In this document: piece after piece, positions 18,206 through 27,204 of the stretch
How the letters are laid out: every line of letters begins with the position of its first letter
Position numbering within the stretch: position 1 is the first letter of the stretch
NCBI GenBank assembly: GCA_009773555.1
Contig: WSXZ01000006.1
Coordinates: forward strand, 37,321 to 101,320
Reading direction: 5' to 3'
DNA: 64,000 bases
DNA from: Methylocystaceae bacterium
GTDB lineage: Bacteria; Pseudomonadota; Alphaproteobacteria; Rhizobiales; Beijerinckiaceae
Notes under the pieces: model-generated
Told to the model about the DNA's origin: nothing
Databases searched by the model: none
What the model saw: the letters and a program-made list of their open reading frames with translations, nothing else
Position numbers and translations under genes: made by a program

Positions 18206-18530
18206 GGCTGACCCCTTGATGACTTGACGGGTTCAAGGCCCGTCAGTGCGAGTCGCGGCCGAACGGCCCAGCCGCAGACAATAATCTCGCCGTCTAGCAC
18301 GAATCGTTCGGGAAGGGGAAGCGGGGCGCCGCGCCGCACCAACCCAGGTCCGATAAGCGGCGCGCATCCACCGGGAGCGCCGCCGACGCGCTGCGCCGCA
18401 GCGTCGGCCCGCCCTTGCGCCGGAGCGCAAATCCGTCTCAATTCGCCGGCAACGTCACCAACCCGACATAGTCTTCCAAGGGAGCGGACATGCGCAGCCG
18501 GCTGGTTCCAGCGTCGAGAGCGTCCGCGCG
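18206..18530. other. Divergent intergenic region between hpnH and a membrane-protein gene
   Basis: No gene is seen in these 325 bases. A perfect 7-bp hairpin, TGACGGG-n7-CCCGTCA at 18225-18245, lies in the leader of hpnH just before its ribosome-binding site. A second GC-rich symmetric stretch (GCGCCGCGCCGC) is near 18330. Promoters for both divergent genes must be here, but I cannot assign -35/-10 boxes with confidence. Confidence 0.5.
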
Positions 18531-20738
18531 ATGACCGTCTCTGCGCAGCAGGCGCGCGTCGCCGACTCCTCGGCCCCGCAGCGGCGCTTCGGTCTTTTCG
18601 ACGCGCTGATTTCGCCGCTGTCGCGCCTGTGGAGCGGCGATCTTAACCTCGGCCGTGTCGGGATGGCCGCCGCCCTGCCCGTTCTGGGCTGGGTCTTCTA
18701 CACAACCTCGTCCGGCATGATCGACATCATGCAGCGGGAGCCCGGAGACGTGATCGGGATCGCGGGCACGCTGATCGCGACGACCGCCGTCCTCACCATG
18801 CTGGCCGCGACATCCTGGTCGCTCGGCGTCGATCTTGCGGCGCTCATCGCGCGGCGACGCATGGCCCGCGAACGCATGATCATCAAGACTGGCGTGACCG
18901 CGCTGGTCTTCGCCTTCGTCTTCTCGATCTCCGCCTTTTTTTCATTCACCTACTACTACAACAACATCTTCAAACTCTCCTCGCGCAAGATCGTCGCCGA
19001 GCTGCAGCCGATGGAGCTTGCGACGGAAGTCCTGCTGCCGGCGACGAAAGACATCGCCGCCGCTTATGAGGCGGCCTCGGCGCGCATCGCCGCGACGCCA
19101 AGCTATAAGGCTTATCTCGATTCGATCGACGGCCTCATCGACACCGCGCGCCAGGCCGGGCCGGCGCTGCGCGACGCCATTCGCAAGCGACAGGAGGCGC
19201 AGCAGGCGGTCATCGCGCAGGCCGCGAGCCAGGCCGCGCTGGAAATGGAAAGCGCGCAGGCGGCGATGCGTCAGCTCGAGGATGCGCGACGCGACATCGA
19301 GGCGCTTGAGCGCAGCATCGCGGAACTCGACGTCATCATCAAAGCGAAGCAGGACGAGATGACGTCCATGGCCGCCACGGCGCGTCAGGAAGAACAGCTC
19401 GCCGTCGACGCCGCGCACGGACTCGATGGGCTGGGCGCGACCTGCGGTCCCAATTGCCGCGCGCATCAGGAGAAGGCGGCCGAAGCGATGCGGCGCGTAT
19501 CGGCGCTCAGGCAGACGCTCGCCGGCCCCGCCAATGAACGCGCCAACGCGGTGAAGCGGCGCGACGCGCTCAACGCCCAGACGATCACGCTAAAACAGAA
19601 GGCCGAGACCGCGAGCGCCGCTTCCGGCCGGCCGATGCCGAAGGGCGAAGCCGCGCTCGATCTCGACGCGACATTGCGCGATCTCGCCGCGCTGCGCGAC
19701 CAGCTGCGCCTCGAGCCGACGTGGCGCGCCGTGCGCGAAGCGAAGCCCCTATGCGAACCGATTCTCGCGGCGGCGCGGCAATCCAATGCGCTGCCGGGAA
19801 GCGTGCCGCGCGACTTTACCTGCGAACCGCAGGGGGAGGCGCGCGATCTGCTCTCGGCGCGCGACGACACGATCGCGGCGCGCGCTGCCTTTGATAAAAA
19901 ATGCGGTCTGGAAGCTGGGCTGCGCGACGAACTCTCAGTGATTGTCGCCAAGATCCGCGCGGCGCCGGCGTCTGACAGGGGCGCCGCGGCAAACGGCTTC
20001 AACGACGCCAAAACCCTCGTCGACGCCTGCGTCGTCTCCGGCAAGGCCGCTGGGTTGTCAGACGACGAGGTGCGCGAGCTTTTGAAAAAAAGCGACGCCT
20101 ATCTGCGCACGCACAGTTCCGAGCGCAATAAATTCGAACTGGCGCGCGAAGCCTTCTGGAGCTTCACCCCCGATTCGACGATGGCGATCGGCGTCGCAAT
20201 GGCGCAGGACGCCTTTCTGTTCATCATGAAATTCCTGTCGGAGATTTTCAAACGCGGCTATGAGGCGCGCGAGCGGCGTCAGTTCGCCGCGCCGATCGAT
20301 CTTTCCGACGACGAGGAGCAGCCGGTCGACATCCGCGCGATGAAAGCGGTCCTGCGCGCGGCGCGGCCGGTTCACGGCGACATGAGCGAGATCGACCCTG
20401 ACGCGGAAGCAATGTCGGCGCTGCCGCCGAATGTGCACGACAATATCATGGCCATCCTCAATCGGCTCGTGCGCGACGAAATCGCTCATGTCGACCGCAA
20501 AGGCGCCTATCTCGTCGACAATATCACCGTCGGGCAGATCGAGGCGCGGCTGTTCGCGGCGCTGAAGCCGCGCTCCGCCCGCGCCTTGCATTACGCCGCC
20601 GACGGCGTCGTCGCGAGCGGACCGCGCGCCTATTACGCGGACGCCGGCGCCGCGAACCTGCCACGGCGGCGCTCCGGCGCGCTCGAGCGCTACCTCACCG
20701 CCGAACTCAGCCCGATGGACAGGCGTTCGCCCGGTTAG
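18531..20738 (+). CDS. Membrane protein with long coiled-coil domain, unknown function
   Basis: A 735-residue protein that I do not recognise. Three hydrophobic spans lie at about residues 43-61, 73-97 and 118-141. A long Ala/Arg/Glu-rich region follows (about 155-370) with coiled-coil character (MESAQAAMRQLEDARRDIEA) and a CGPNC motif. A further hydrophobic segment is at about 545-565 (MAIGVAMAQDAFLFIMKFLS), and the C-terminal ~160 residues look soluble and charged. This looks like a membrane-anchored scaffold or sensor. It converges on a two-gene minus-strand unit that encodes an unknown protein and a GTPase-like protein. Its TAG stop is inside a RIME-like repeat. Confidence 0.72.
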   Translation: MTVSAQQARVADSSAPQRRFGLFDALISPLSRLWSGDLNLGRVGMAAALPVLGWVFYTTSSGMIDIMQREPGDVIGIAGTLIATTAVLTMLAATSWSLGVDLAALIARRRMARERMIIKTGVTALVFAFVFSISAFFSFTYYYNNIFKLSSRKIVAELQPMELATEVLLPATKDIAAAYEAASARIAATPSYKAYLDSIDGLIDTARQAGPALRDAIRKRQEAQQAVIAQAASQAALEMESAQAAMRQLEDARRDIEALERSIAELDVIIKAKQDEMTSMAATARQEEQLAVDAAHGLDGLGATCGPNCRAHQEKAAEAMRRVSALRQTLAGPANERANAVKRRDALNAQTITLKQKAETASAASGRPMPKGEAALDLDATLRDLAALRDQLRLEPTWRAVREAKPLCEPILAAARQSNALPGSVPRDFTCEPQGEARDLLSARDDTIAARAAFDKKCGLEAGLRDELSVIVAKIRAAPASDRGAAANGFNDAKTLVDACVVSGKAAGLSDDEVRELLKKSDAYLRTHSSERNKFELAREAFWSFTPDSTMAIGVAMAQDAFLFIMKFLSEIFKRGYEARERRQFAAPIDLSDDEEQPVDIRAMKAVLRAARPVHGDMSEIDPDAEAMSALPPNVHDNIMAILNRLVRDEIAHVDRKGAYLVDNITVGQIEARLFAALKPRSARALHYAADGVVASGPRAYYADAGAANLPRRRSGALERYLTAELSPMDRRSPG

Positions 20739-20850
20739 AGCAGGTTCCGAAAAAGTAGACAGACTTTTTCGATGAGAACCTGCTCCAGCATTTTGATTTT
20801 GAGCGATTCCTGTCGATCACATGTTTCCATGTGATCGGGAAGCGCTCTAG
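20736..20850. repeat. RIME-like double palindrome, copy A
   Basis: A 115-bp element made of two long hairpins. Hairpin 1 pairs GAGCAGGTTC with GAACCTGCTC around an inner CGAAAAAGT/ACTTTTTCG stem. Hairpin 2 pairs CGATCACATG with CATGTGATCG inside GAGCGATTCC/GGAAGCGCTC. Three more copies lie at 21753, 26364 and 27205. The layout of two palindromes in about 110 bp matches Rhizobium-specific intergenic mosaic elements; the family name is by resemblance. The stop codon of the upstream gene is the first three bases of this copy. Confidence 0.85.
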
Positions 20851-20851
20851 A

Positions 20852-21673
20852 TCAGGCGGCGACGGGTGTTGCGCGCGCTGCCGCGCGTAGCGACGGAAGG
20901 TAGCGCAGGCAAAGACCCTGCGGCGCGTGCAGCAGACCGGAAACGACGCTGATCTCGCGCCAGCGGGGATAGCTCGACGGCAAGAACTGCAGCGCGAGGC
21001 CGACAGCGCCGAGAAACTCGGTTTCGCTTGCAAAATCGTCGGCGCCAAAGGTCAGCGTCGCGTCTTTGCCCGTTTCGGCGCCCCGCGCCAGAAATTCGAG
21101 CGTCGGCGTCGCCCAATGGGTCGCTTTCAGCGCATCCTCGAGCGCGCTCCAGACGTCCCGCGGATCGATGAAGCGAACGAGGTAACGCGCCGGCGCGGCG
21201 TTGTAGCGCGTCGTCTCGTCTTCGGTCACGAGATCTGGTTGCGCGTCGAGCTCGGAGTCCGCCATGGCGAGCAGCGCCGCCGGATGTTGGCGCCAGTCCG
21301 CCGCGCTCGCGCTCCATACGGCGCTCTGCTGATAGAGTCGGCCGTGGCCGCTTTCGCCGTCTTCAGGCCGGAAGCGCGCGCGCAAAAAAATGGCGCGGCG
21401 AGAATTGGGCTCCGGGGCGACCCGCGCGATGAAGGAGCCGCGTCGTCGAGAAGCAGGATCGACAAGGTCAGGCTCGAAGCGGCGAAGCGCCATCAGACGC
21501 GGCGGCGAAAGCAGCCGGTCGTCGGCCGGTTGCAGATTGCAACTGCGCAAGGTCACGCCATAGCCCGCGGTCGCCGGCACGCGCAGCGTCGCGCCAAAAG
21601 CGAGCTTCCCATAATGCAGCCGTTCGAGAGAGATCTCGGCCGTTTCGTCGCCATTCGGCCCAGCTATGCGCAT
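20852..21673 (-). CDS. Unknown soluble protein next to a GTPase-like gene
   Basis: A 273-residue protein without signal peptide or membrane span. The N-terminal region MRIAGPNGDETAEISLERLH followed by YGKLAFGATLRVPATAGYGV, then RLYQQSAVWSASAADWRQHP, are the most distinctive stretches. They recall the partner proteins encoded beside double-GTPase-type NTPases (GAP1-like), but this is a weak resemblance from memory. The ATG at 21673 follows AAAGGACGCGCG; a start at 21709 would add 12 basic residues. It is the second gene of a minus-strand pair with the GTPase-like gene, separated from it by a RIME-like repeat. Confidence 0.62.
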   Translation of the reverse strand: MRIAGPNGDETAEISLERLHYGKLAFGATLRVPATAGYGVTLRSCNLQPADDRLLSPPRLMALRRFEPDLVDPASRRRGSFIARVAPEPNSRRAIFLRARFRPEDGESGHGRLYQQSAVWSASAADWRQHPAALLAMADSELDAQPDLVTEDETTRYNAAPARYLVRFIDPRDVWSALEDALKATHWATPTLEFLARGAETGKDATLTFGADDFASETEFLGAVGLALQFLPSSYPRWREISVVSGLLHAPQGLCLRYLPSLRAAARATPVAA

Positions 21674-21752
21674 CGCGCGTCCTTTCGCGCGGGAAATCCG
21701 CGCGATCACCCTATGCGCAGAGCGTTAAGCAAGAATTGACGGAATGCGCTTG

Positions 21753-21864
21753 AGAGCAGGTCCGAAAAAGTTAACAGACTTTTTCGATGAGGACCTGCTC
21801 CAATATTTTGGATTGAGCGATTCCTTATCGATCACATGATTCCATGTGATCGGGAAGCGCTTCA
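21753..21864. repeat. RIME-like double palindrome, copy B
   Basis: A 112-bp copy with GAGCAGGTCC/GGACCTGCTC for hairpin 1 (compensating changes keep the pairing relative to copy A) and CGATCACATG/CATGTGATCG for hairpin 2. It lies between the GTPase-like gene and the downstream unknown gene on the minus strand; the GTPase stop codon falls within its last bases. Confidence 0.85.
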
Positions 21865-22842
21865 GGCGATCTCCTCGATGCGCGCGTCGAGCTGCGCATA
21901 GGAAAATGTGAAGGCGCTATCGAGGCCAAGCGCGGCGTAAAGAAACGGCTCAGCCGTGAGAAATGGACGCCAATATTCATTATAGGCGCGGGCGCCTTCG
22001 AGGCCCGCGCGACGAAACCGGCGCTCGCCAGGCTGATGCGGATCGATGTTGGGATTTTGAAAGCGCTTGACGAAGCCATAGGCCGAACAAACCGTAAAGC
22101 GCACCGATGCGCCGCCGCCGTTCGGCGACTCCAGAGCCCGCAGCCGATCCAGCCATTGCGCCGCGCGCAGAGATTTGCGCAAGGCGTGCAGCGCCACCGC
22201 CGGATCGCAGGCATAGGTGAAGGCGCTCGGCCCGAGGCGCGCAAACAAGCGCTCATACTGCGAGAAAACGACGACGAGCCGCTTGAGCTTTTTCTCAGGC
22301 GCCAGCGCCAAGCGGTCGATGAGGCGCGCGAGATTGCCGGACCAGCCGGAATCCTCGAGCCGCACCAGCGGCAGCACGATGACGATGGCGTCCGCCTCAA
22401 GCATCTGCCGGGCGAGCTTGGCTTTGACATCATTGAGAATGGCGACTTCGGCGCCGTCCGGCGGCACGGCGATCTCGCCCGCCGAGTCGATGATCTCCAG
22501 AAGCCACGGACCCCGTAGCACCGCCGCCGGCGGGGCTTCGCCGTTGACCGTCAGGCGGAAGCGATATTCGTAGGTGTCGAGCGTGTCGGTGGCGAGGCCG
22601 CCCTCGGCGAATTCGCGCCGCAGCCGCTCATAGTCGCCCTGTTCGACCGTCAGCAGGTTGGCTTTTTTTGGCTCGGCGCTCTCGGCGAAATATTCCGCTT
22701 CGGTGATGGGCTGCAGCGCGGGGCGCAGGCGCGGCGAATAGCCAAAGGCGCTTTGCGCGACGCAGTCGACGAGCGAGGCGAGCAGCGACGACTTGCCGCC
22801 CTTCTTCGGGCCGATCAGACAAATCGAAAGTCTTTCGGTCAT
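21862..22842 (-). CDS. P-loop GTPase-like protein (TRAFAC/double-GTPase-like)
   Basis: A 326-residue protein starting MTERLSICLIGPKKGGKSS; the P-loop GPKKGGKSS is at residues 11-19. A switch II-like DSAGE is at 119-123 after a hydrophobic strand (PWLLEII). DAIVIVLPLV (151-160) and LKRLVVVFSQYE (186-197) look like the fourth and fifth core strands; the NKxD specificity motif is missing and replaced by FSQYE. This fits the divergent GTPases of bacterial conflict or signalling systems more than translation or Era-type GTPases. AAGG precedes the ATG. It leads a two-gene unit with the unknown protein downstream, facing the membrane coiled-coil gene. Confidence 0.68.
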   Translation of the reverse strand: MTERLSICLIGPKKGGKSSLLASLVDCVAQSAFGYSPRLRPALQPITEAEYFAESAEPKKANLLTVEQGDYERLRREFAEGGLATDTLDTYEYRFRLTVNGEAPPAAVLRGPWLLEIIDSAGEIAVPPDGAEVAILNDVKAKLARQMLEADAIVIVLPLVRLEDSGWSGNLARLIDRLALAPEKKLKRLVVVFSQYERLFARLGPSAFTYACDPAVALHALRKSLRAAQWLDRLRALESPNGGGASVRFTVCSAYGFVKRFQNPNIDPHQPGERRFRRAGLEGARAYNEYWRPFLTAEPFLYAALGLDSAFTFSYAQLDARIEEIA

Positions 22843-22944
22843 TCACGCCTTCAAACCGTTGGAACCAGCCTCTAGCGCGACAATACAGGCAGCTGGCGCC
22901 TAGCGAAAGGTGACGCGCGCGCCCCGGCCGTGGTAAGCGCGCTC

Positions 22945-23874
22945 ATGCTTGAAGGCCTTCCCCCCAATAACGCCAGCCACATGCTGCGCCTCGATTGCGA
23001 CGAAAAACGCGCCCGCGCCGTCGCCGACCTCATCGTCGAAACCTTCGAGCCGACAGAGACCGCCGCCGCCGCCTTCGAGGTGGATGATGGCCCTCAATGG
23101 TCCGTCGAGGTCTATTTCGCGGGGGCGCCTGACGAAGCGCAGATCCGCGCCCTGATCGCGTGCGCCGCCGACGCCGAAACGGCGCGGGCGGCGCGCTTTT
23201 CGACTGTCGCCGAGCAGGACTGGGTAGAGAACGCTCTTGCCGGGCTGGCCCCGGTCCGCGCTGGCCGGGTGCTGGTGCATGGCGCGCATGATCGGGGCCG
23301 GCGGCGCGCGAATGACATCGGCGTCGAGATCGAGGCGGCGCTCGCTTTCGGCACCGGGCATCACGGCACGACGCTCGGTTGCCTTAGAGCGCTCGAAAGA
23401 ATCGCCAAGCGTCGGCGCCCACGCCGCATTCTAGATGTGGGAACCGGCACCGGCGTTCTCGCGATCGCCGCCGCGCGGCTCTTTCACCAGCGCGTCGCTT
23501 GCGGCGATATCGATCCCGTCGCTGTGGCGACAGCCTCGGCCAACGCAAGCGCCAATGGCGCCGGCGCCGACGTTCGCCCGGTCGTCGCGACCGGGCTTCG
23601 CCACGCGTCGCTGCAAGGCCAATATGATCTGATCTTCGCCAATATCCTGGCGAAGCCTCTGCGCCTGCTTGCGCCAGAGATCGCCCGCGCCGCGGCGGCT
23701 GACGCGGAGCTGGTGCTTTCGGGACTGCTGGCGCGCGACGTTCGCGGCGTGCTCGACGCCTATCGCGCCCAGGGGTTCTTCCTGGCGGAGCGGGGCGACA
23801 TCGACGGCTGGGCGACTCTGGCGCTGAGACGCGGCGGAGCGTCCAGCGCCCCCTCCCTGTCCCTCCCCCGCTAA
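22945..23874 (+). CDS. prmA: Ribosomal protein L11 methyltransferase
   Basis: Trimethylates ribosomal protein L11 using SAM. The C-terminal methyltransferase domain has the motif I loop RRILDVGTGTGVLAIAAARL and the catalytic-region motif DLIFANILAKPLRLLAPEI. AFGTGHHGTTLGCLRALE before motif I is characteristic of PrmA. The N-terminal L11-recognition domain is about 110 residues. The ATG at 22945 is used; a GTG at 22930 and an ATG at 22981 are alternatives. The last residues (PSLSLPR) are encoded by the start of a palindromic repeat, so the C-terminus has been altered by it. Confidence 0.92.
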   Translation: MLEGLPPNNASHMLRLDCDEKRARAVADLIVETFEPTETAAAAFEVDDGPQWSVEVYFAGAPDEAQIRALIACAADAETARAARFSTVAEQDWVENALAGLAPVRAGRVLVHGAHDRGRRRANDIGVEIEAALAFGTGHHGTTLGCLRALERIAKRRRPRRILDVGTGTGVLAIAAARLFHQRVACGDIDPVAVATASANASANGAGADVRPVVATGLRHASLQGQYDLIFANILAKPLRLLAPEIARAAAADAELVLSGLLARDVRGVLDAYRAQGFFLAERGDIDGWATLALRRGGASSAPSLSLPR

Positions 23875-23975
23875 AGCGGGAGAGCGGACGCTAACGACGC
23901 AGGTTGTGCGGTTCTTCGCCGAAACCCCGAACCGGACTTCCTCTCCCGCGAAGCGGGGGAGGGTTGGGGAGGGGG
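23849..23975. repeat. REP-like inverted repeat at the prmA 3' end
   Basis: Two arms about 35 bases long, 23849-23884 and 23941-23975, are near-complementary (CCCTCCC...CCCCCGCT against AGCGGGGGAGGG...GGGAGGG). Each arm also carries a short hairpin around CCGCTAAAGCGG or CCGCGAAGCGG. Similar arms lie at 44370. The left arm encodes the last residues of PrmA. Confidence 0.75.
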
Positions 23976-24029
23976 AAAGCGGATGCGCGAAGCATTGCCA
24001 TGCGGGAAGCGCGCGACTAGCTTTGCTCC

Positions 24030-25844
24030 ATGTTCGAAGCAAAATTCCAAACATTCGTCGACGACGCACTGCGCGGCGACAGCGCGGCGCGCCTCAGGGC
24101 GCTGCGCACTGAGCTGAAGCGGCAAGGACTCGACGGCTTTCTCGTTCCGCGCGCCGACGTCCATCAAAACGAATATGTGCCCAGATGCGCCGAGCGCCTC
24201 GCCTGGCTGACAGGCTTCACCGGATCGGCCGGCTTCGCCGTCGTGCTGGAGAAGGAGGCGGCGCTCTTCGTCGATGGCCGCTACGTCATTCAGGTGCGCG
24301 GCGAGATCGATGCGAAACTTTTCAAGCCGCTCGACATCGCCGAAACGACGCCCGCCGCCTGGCTCGGCGGACATGCGCGCGAAGGCGCGCGCATCGGCTA
24401 TGATCCCTGGGTGCAAACCAGCGCGCAGATCGAACGCTTCGGGAAAATTCTCGCGGACAAGAAGATCGAACTCGTTCCGCTCGACGCCAATCCGATCGAT
24501 GCGCTTTGGATTGACCGGCCGGCCGAGCCGAAAGGCGCGGTGGCGATTCATCCGGCGCGTTACGCCGGCGCGAGCGCCAGCGCGAAGATCAAGAAGCTGC
24601 GCGCGGCGCTAAAAGATGCGGACGCGGCGTTGATGTCCGATCCGCATGCGATCTGCTGGGCGTTCAACATTCGCGGCGCCGATGTCGCGCATACGCCGAT
24701 CCCGCTGTGCTTCGCGCTGCTGCCCAAGGACGGCGCGCCTGCGCTCTACGTCGACGATGCGAAGCTCGCGCCGAAGGTGCGCGCCGCGCTTGAAAAATTT
24801 CTGACGCTGAAGACGCCTGAAAGCCTCCTCGAAGATCTCGTGCAGGCCGGCACGCGCGGCGCGACCATTCTCTTCGATTCCGCGACGGCGCCGGCGAAGC
24901 TCGTCGAAACCTTGCGCGCGGCGGACGGCAAGCCGCGTCTCGCCGACGATCCGGCGACGCTGCCGAAAGCGATCAAGAATGAAAGGGAGCTTGACGGCGC
25001 ACGCGAAGCTCATATTCGCGACGGCGCGGCGCTGACGCGCTTCCTCGCCTGGTTTGCCGAAGCCGCGCCAAAGGGCCGGCTCACCGAAATCTCCGCGGCG
25101 GAAGCGCTCGAAACCTTCCGCCGCGAGAACGGCGACCTGCGCGACATCTCCTTCCCGACGATCTCGGCTTTCGGCGAACATGCGGCGATCCCGCATTATC
25201 GGGTGACGGAAACGAGCAATCTCAAGATCGGACGCGGCGTCTATCTCGTCGATTCCGGCGCGCAATATCTCGACGGCACGACCGACGTGACGCGCACCGT
25301 GGTCGTCGGCCCGGCGTCGAAACAATTGCGCGAACATTTCACGCGCGTGCTCAAAGGCCACATCGCCATCGCCCGCGCCGTGTTTCCCAAGGGCGTCTCG
25401 GGCGCGCAGCTGGATGCTTTCGCGCGCCGCGCGCTGTGGGAGGCAGGGCTCGACTTCGATCATGGGACGGGCCACGGCGTCGGCGCTTACCTCTCGGTGC
25501 ATGAGGGGCCGCAGCGCATCTCGAAGCTCGGGACGACGCCGTTGCAGCCGGGCATGATTCTGTCGAACGAGCCCGGCTATTACCGCGCCGGCGAATATGG
25601 CATCCGGCTCGAAAATCTCGTCATCGTCGAGAAGCGCGAGATCAAAGGCGCCGAACGCGAGATGTATGGTTTCGAGACCATCACGCTTGCGCCTTTCGAT
25701 TTGAATTGCGTCGAACCGAAATTGCTGTCGCCGGAAGAAATCGGCTGGCTCAACGCCTATCACGCCGGGGTGCGCAAAACCCTATCGCCGCTTGTGGACG
25801 CGAAGACGCGTCAATGGCTGCGAGAAGCGACGACGTCGGTATGA
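24030..25844 (+). CDS. pepP: Aminopeptidase P family protein (Xaa-Pro aminopeptidase)
   Basis: A 604-residue M24B peptidase of the large, three-domain form (two creatinase-like N-terminal domains, then a pita-bread domain). Metal-ligand regions are LVDSGAQYLDGTTDVTRT (two aspartates), DHGTGHGVGAYLSVHEGP (histidine), LSNEPGYYRAGEYG (glutamate) and GIRLENLVIVEKRE (glutamate). It cleaves the N-terminal residue before proline, probably in the cytoplasm. The length matches the long eukaryote-like APP group found in Hyphomicrobiales. It is separated from prmA by the REP-like repeat. Confidence 0.92.
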   Translation: MFEAKFQTFVDDALRGDSAARLRALRTELKRQGLDGFLVPRADVHQNEYVPRCAERLAWLTGFTGSAGFAVVLEKEAALFVDGRYVIQVRGEIDAKLFKPLDIAETTPAAWLGGHAREGARIGYDPWVQTSAQIERFGKILADKKIELVPLDANPIDALWIDRPAEPKGAVAIHPARYAGASASAKIKKLRAALKDADAALMSDPHAICWAFNIRGADVAHTPIPLCFALLPKDGAPALYVDDAKLAPKVRAALEKFLTLKTPESLLEDLVQAGTRGATILFDSATAPAKLVETLRAADGKPRLADDPATLPKAIKNERELDGAREAHIRDGAALTRFLAWFAEAAPKGRLTEISAAEALETFRRENGDLRDISFPTISAFGEHAAIPHYRVTETSNLKIGRGVYLVDSGAQYLDGTTDVTRTVVVGPASKQLREHFTRVLKGHIAIARAVFPKGVSGAQLDAFARRALWEAGLDFDHGTGHGVGAYLSVHEGPQRISKLGTTPLQPGMILSNEPGYYRAGEYGIRLENLVIVEKREIKGAEREMYGFETITLAPFDLNCVEPKLLSPEEIGWLNAYHAGVRKTLSPLVDAKTRQWLREATTSV

Positions 25845-25910
25845 ACAATCTGAAACGGATAACTTCGATCTATTGATCCTCAGAACTCCGCTGGCTCGGA
25901 GGAGAATGTC

Positions 25911-26366
25911 ATGAGCATTGACGCAGAACCCATTGCAAACGAACCCATCGCGGCATTGGCCGGCGAGGCCTTCGCGAAAGCCGTCACGACGCTGGCGCGC
26001 GGACGCATGCTGACGCCGTTCGGCGTGGCGCGGTCCGACGACGGCGTCGACCAGCCGCAGCAATTCGTCGTCAGCGAGGCCGGCAGGATCGATGTCGCCG
26101 AAAGCGTCGAGGCCGCGCTGCAATGGCTGGAGGATGAAGCGCCAAACGCCGACGTCTGCCTGATTATCCTCGACGGCTATTTCAGCAGTGAGGACGGCCG
26201 CATCGACGCGGTGGTCGGCCGCGCGCTGTCGCTGAAGCGACAGTTGATGGTCGAGATCGCGCTGCCTTACGAAAGCGCCGAAGACGAGATCGAAACGGTC
26301 GACGTCGACGCCGACGCCTTCGACGCGGTGTTTCGCAGCGCCTTCGCGAAACACGCCCCCGCCTAG
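25911..26366 (+). CDS. Small acidic protein of unknown function
   Basis: A 151-residue soluble, acidic protein, not recognised. It has a strong ribosome-binding site (GGAGGA eight bases before the ATG). Notable stretches are VAESVEAALQWLEDEAPNAD, VCLIILDGYFSSEDGRIDAV and the acidic EDEIETVDVDADAFDAVF near the C-terminus. Alternating hydrophobic runs suggest an alpha/beta fold. Its TAG stop is the beginning of RIME-like copy C. It has no operon partner: PAP2 begins 220 bases on, after the repeat. Confidence 0.65.
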   Translation: MSIDAEPIANEPIAALAGEAFAKAVTTLARGRMLTPFGVARSDDGVDQPQQFVVSEAGRIDVAESVEAALQWLEDEAPNADVCLIILDGYFSSEDGRIDAVVGRALSLKRQLMVEIALPYESAEDEIETVDVDADAFDAVFRSAFAKHAPA

Positions 26367-26480
26367 AGCAGGTTCCGAAAAAGTTGACAGACTTTTTCGG
26401 GAGAGAACCTGCTCGGACGTTTTGATTTTGAGCGATTCCTTATCGATCACATGGTTCCATGTGATCGGGAAGCGCTCTAG
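26364..26480. repeat. RIME-like double palindrome, copy C
   Basis: A 117-bp copy with intact GAGCAGGTTC/GAACCTGCTC and CGATCACATG/CATGTGATCG stems, ending AGCGCTCTAG like copy A. Its first bases TAG form the stop codon of the preceding gene. Confidence 0.85.
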
Positions 26481-26588
26481 CGGCGTCACCAAATCATCAC
26501 ATAAGCGTCATGCAACCTCTATCCCAACGTCACCGAAACGCAGCCTCCGCGTCGCGAAACCGCAGCGTCCGTCGCGTAGCGTTGCGTC

Positions 26589-27200
26589 ATGGCGTTCACA
26601 TCGGACCAGCTGGCGAAGCTGACGCGAGACGCGTCATCAGAGCCGCAAGCAAACATCGGCGTCGCCGCCACTTGGGGCCAACGTCTCTTCGACCTTGACC
26701 TCGCTGCGGTTCATCTCTTCTCACGAACGGCGCGCTCCGCGATCGGCAGATTTCTGGCCGTCGCGATCAGCAAGCTCGGCAATGGCTGGATCTATCTGAT
26801 CCTCGCGCCCATCGTCCTCATCGGCCTTGGCTGGCAAGGACTGCATGTCGCGGCGCTCGCGGGATTGAACGCCGCGCTGCTGCATATGCTCTATCCGATC
26901 ATCAAGCGCCGCTTCGGCCGCAAGCGCCCGTTCCATGTCGACGCGCGGCTGCCGTCGCTGTTGAAGACGCTCGACGATCACTCCTTCCCCAGCGGCCACG
27001 CGATGACGCTCACCGGCGTGCTCGCGCCCATCGTCATCGCCTGGCCGGCGACGACGCTATCGGCCGGCCTTCTTCTGCTGTCGATGGCCTGGTCGCGAAT
27101 CGCGACGGCGCACCACTATCCGAGCGACGTCGCCGCCGGCGTGGCGCTTGGCGCCGGCCTCTCCTACCCGCTCGCGCGCGGCATTCTCGCCTATTGGTGA
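26589..27200 (+). CDS. PAP2-family membrane phosphatase
   Basis: A 203-residue membrane protein with the three PAP2 signatures in order: KRRFGRKRPF, HSFPSGHAMTL and SRIATAHHYPSDVAAG. About five hydrophobic spans are visible. Members remove phosphate from lipid phosphates such as undecaprenyl pyrophosphate or phosphatidic acid, with the active site facing the periplasm; which of these applies is not clear. The N-terminal 40 residues are soluble. RIME-like copies lie on both sides (C upstream, D downstream). Confidence 0.9.
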   Translation: MAFTSDQLAKLTRDASSEPQANIGVAATWGQRLFDLDLAAVHLFSRTARSAIGRFLAVAISKLGNGWIYLILAPIVLIGLGWQGLHVAALAGLNAALLHMLYPIIKRRFGRKRPFHVDARLPSLLKTLDDHSFPSGHAMTLTGVLAPIVIAWPATTLSAGLLLLSMAWSRIATAHHYPSDVAAGVALGAGLSYPLARGILAYW

Positions 27201-27204
27201 GCGT

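Noticed and set aside
18225..18245. tRNA-like T arm (GGTTCAAGGCCCG)
   Set aside because: No acceptor stem or anticodon arm surrounds it; it is a simple hairpin in the hpnH leader.
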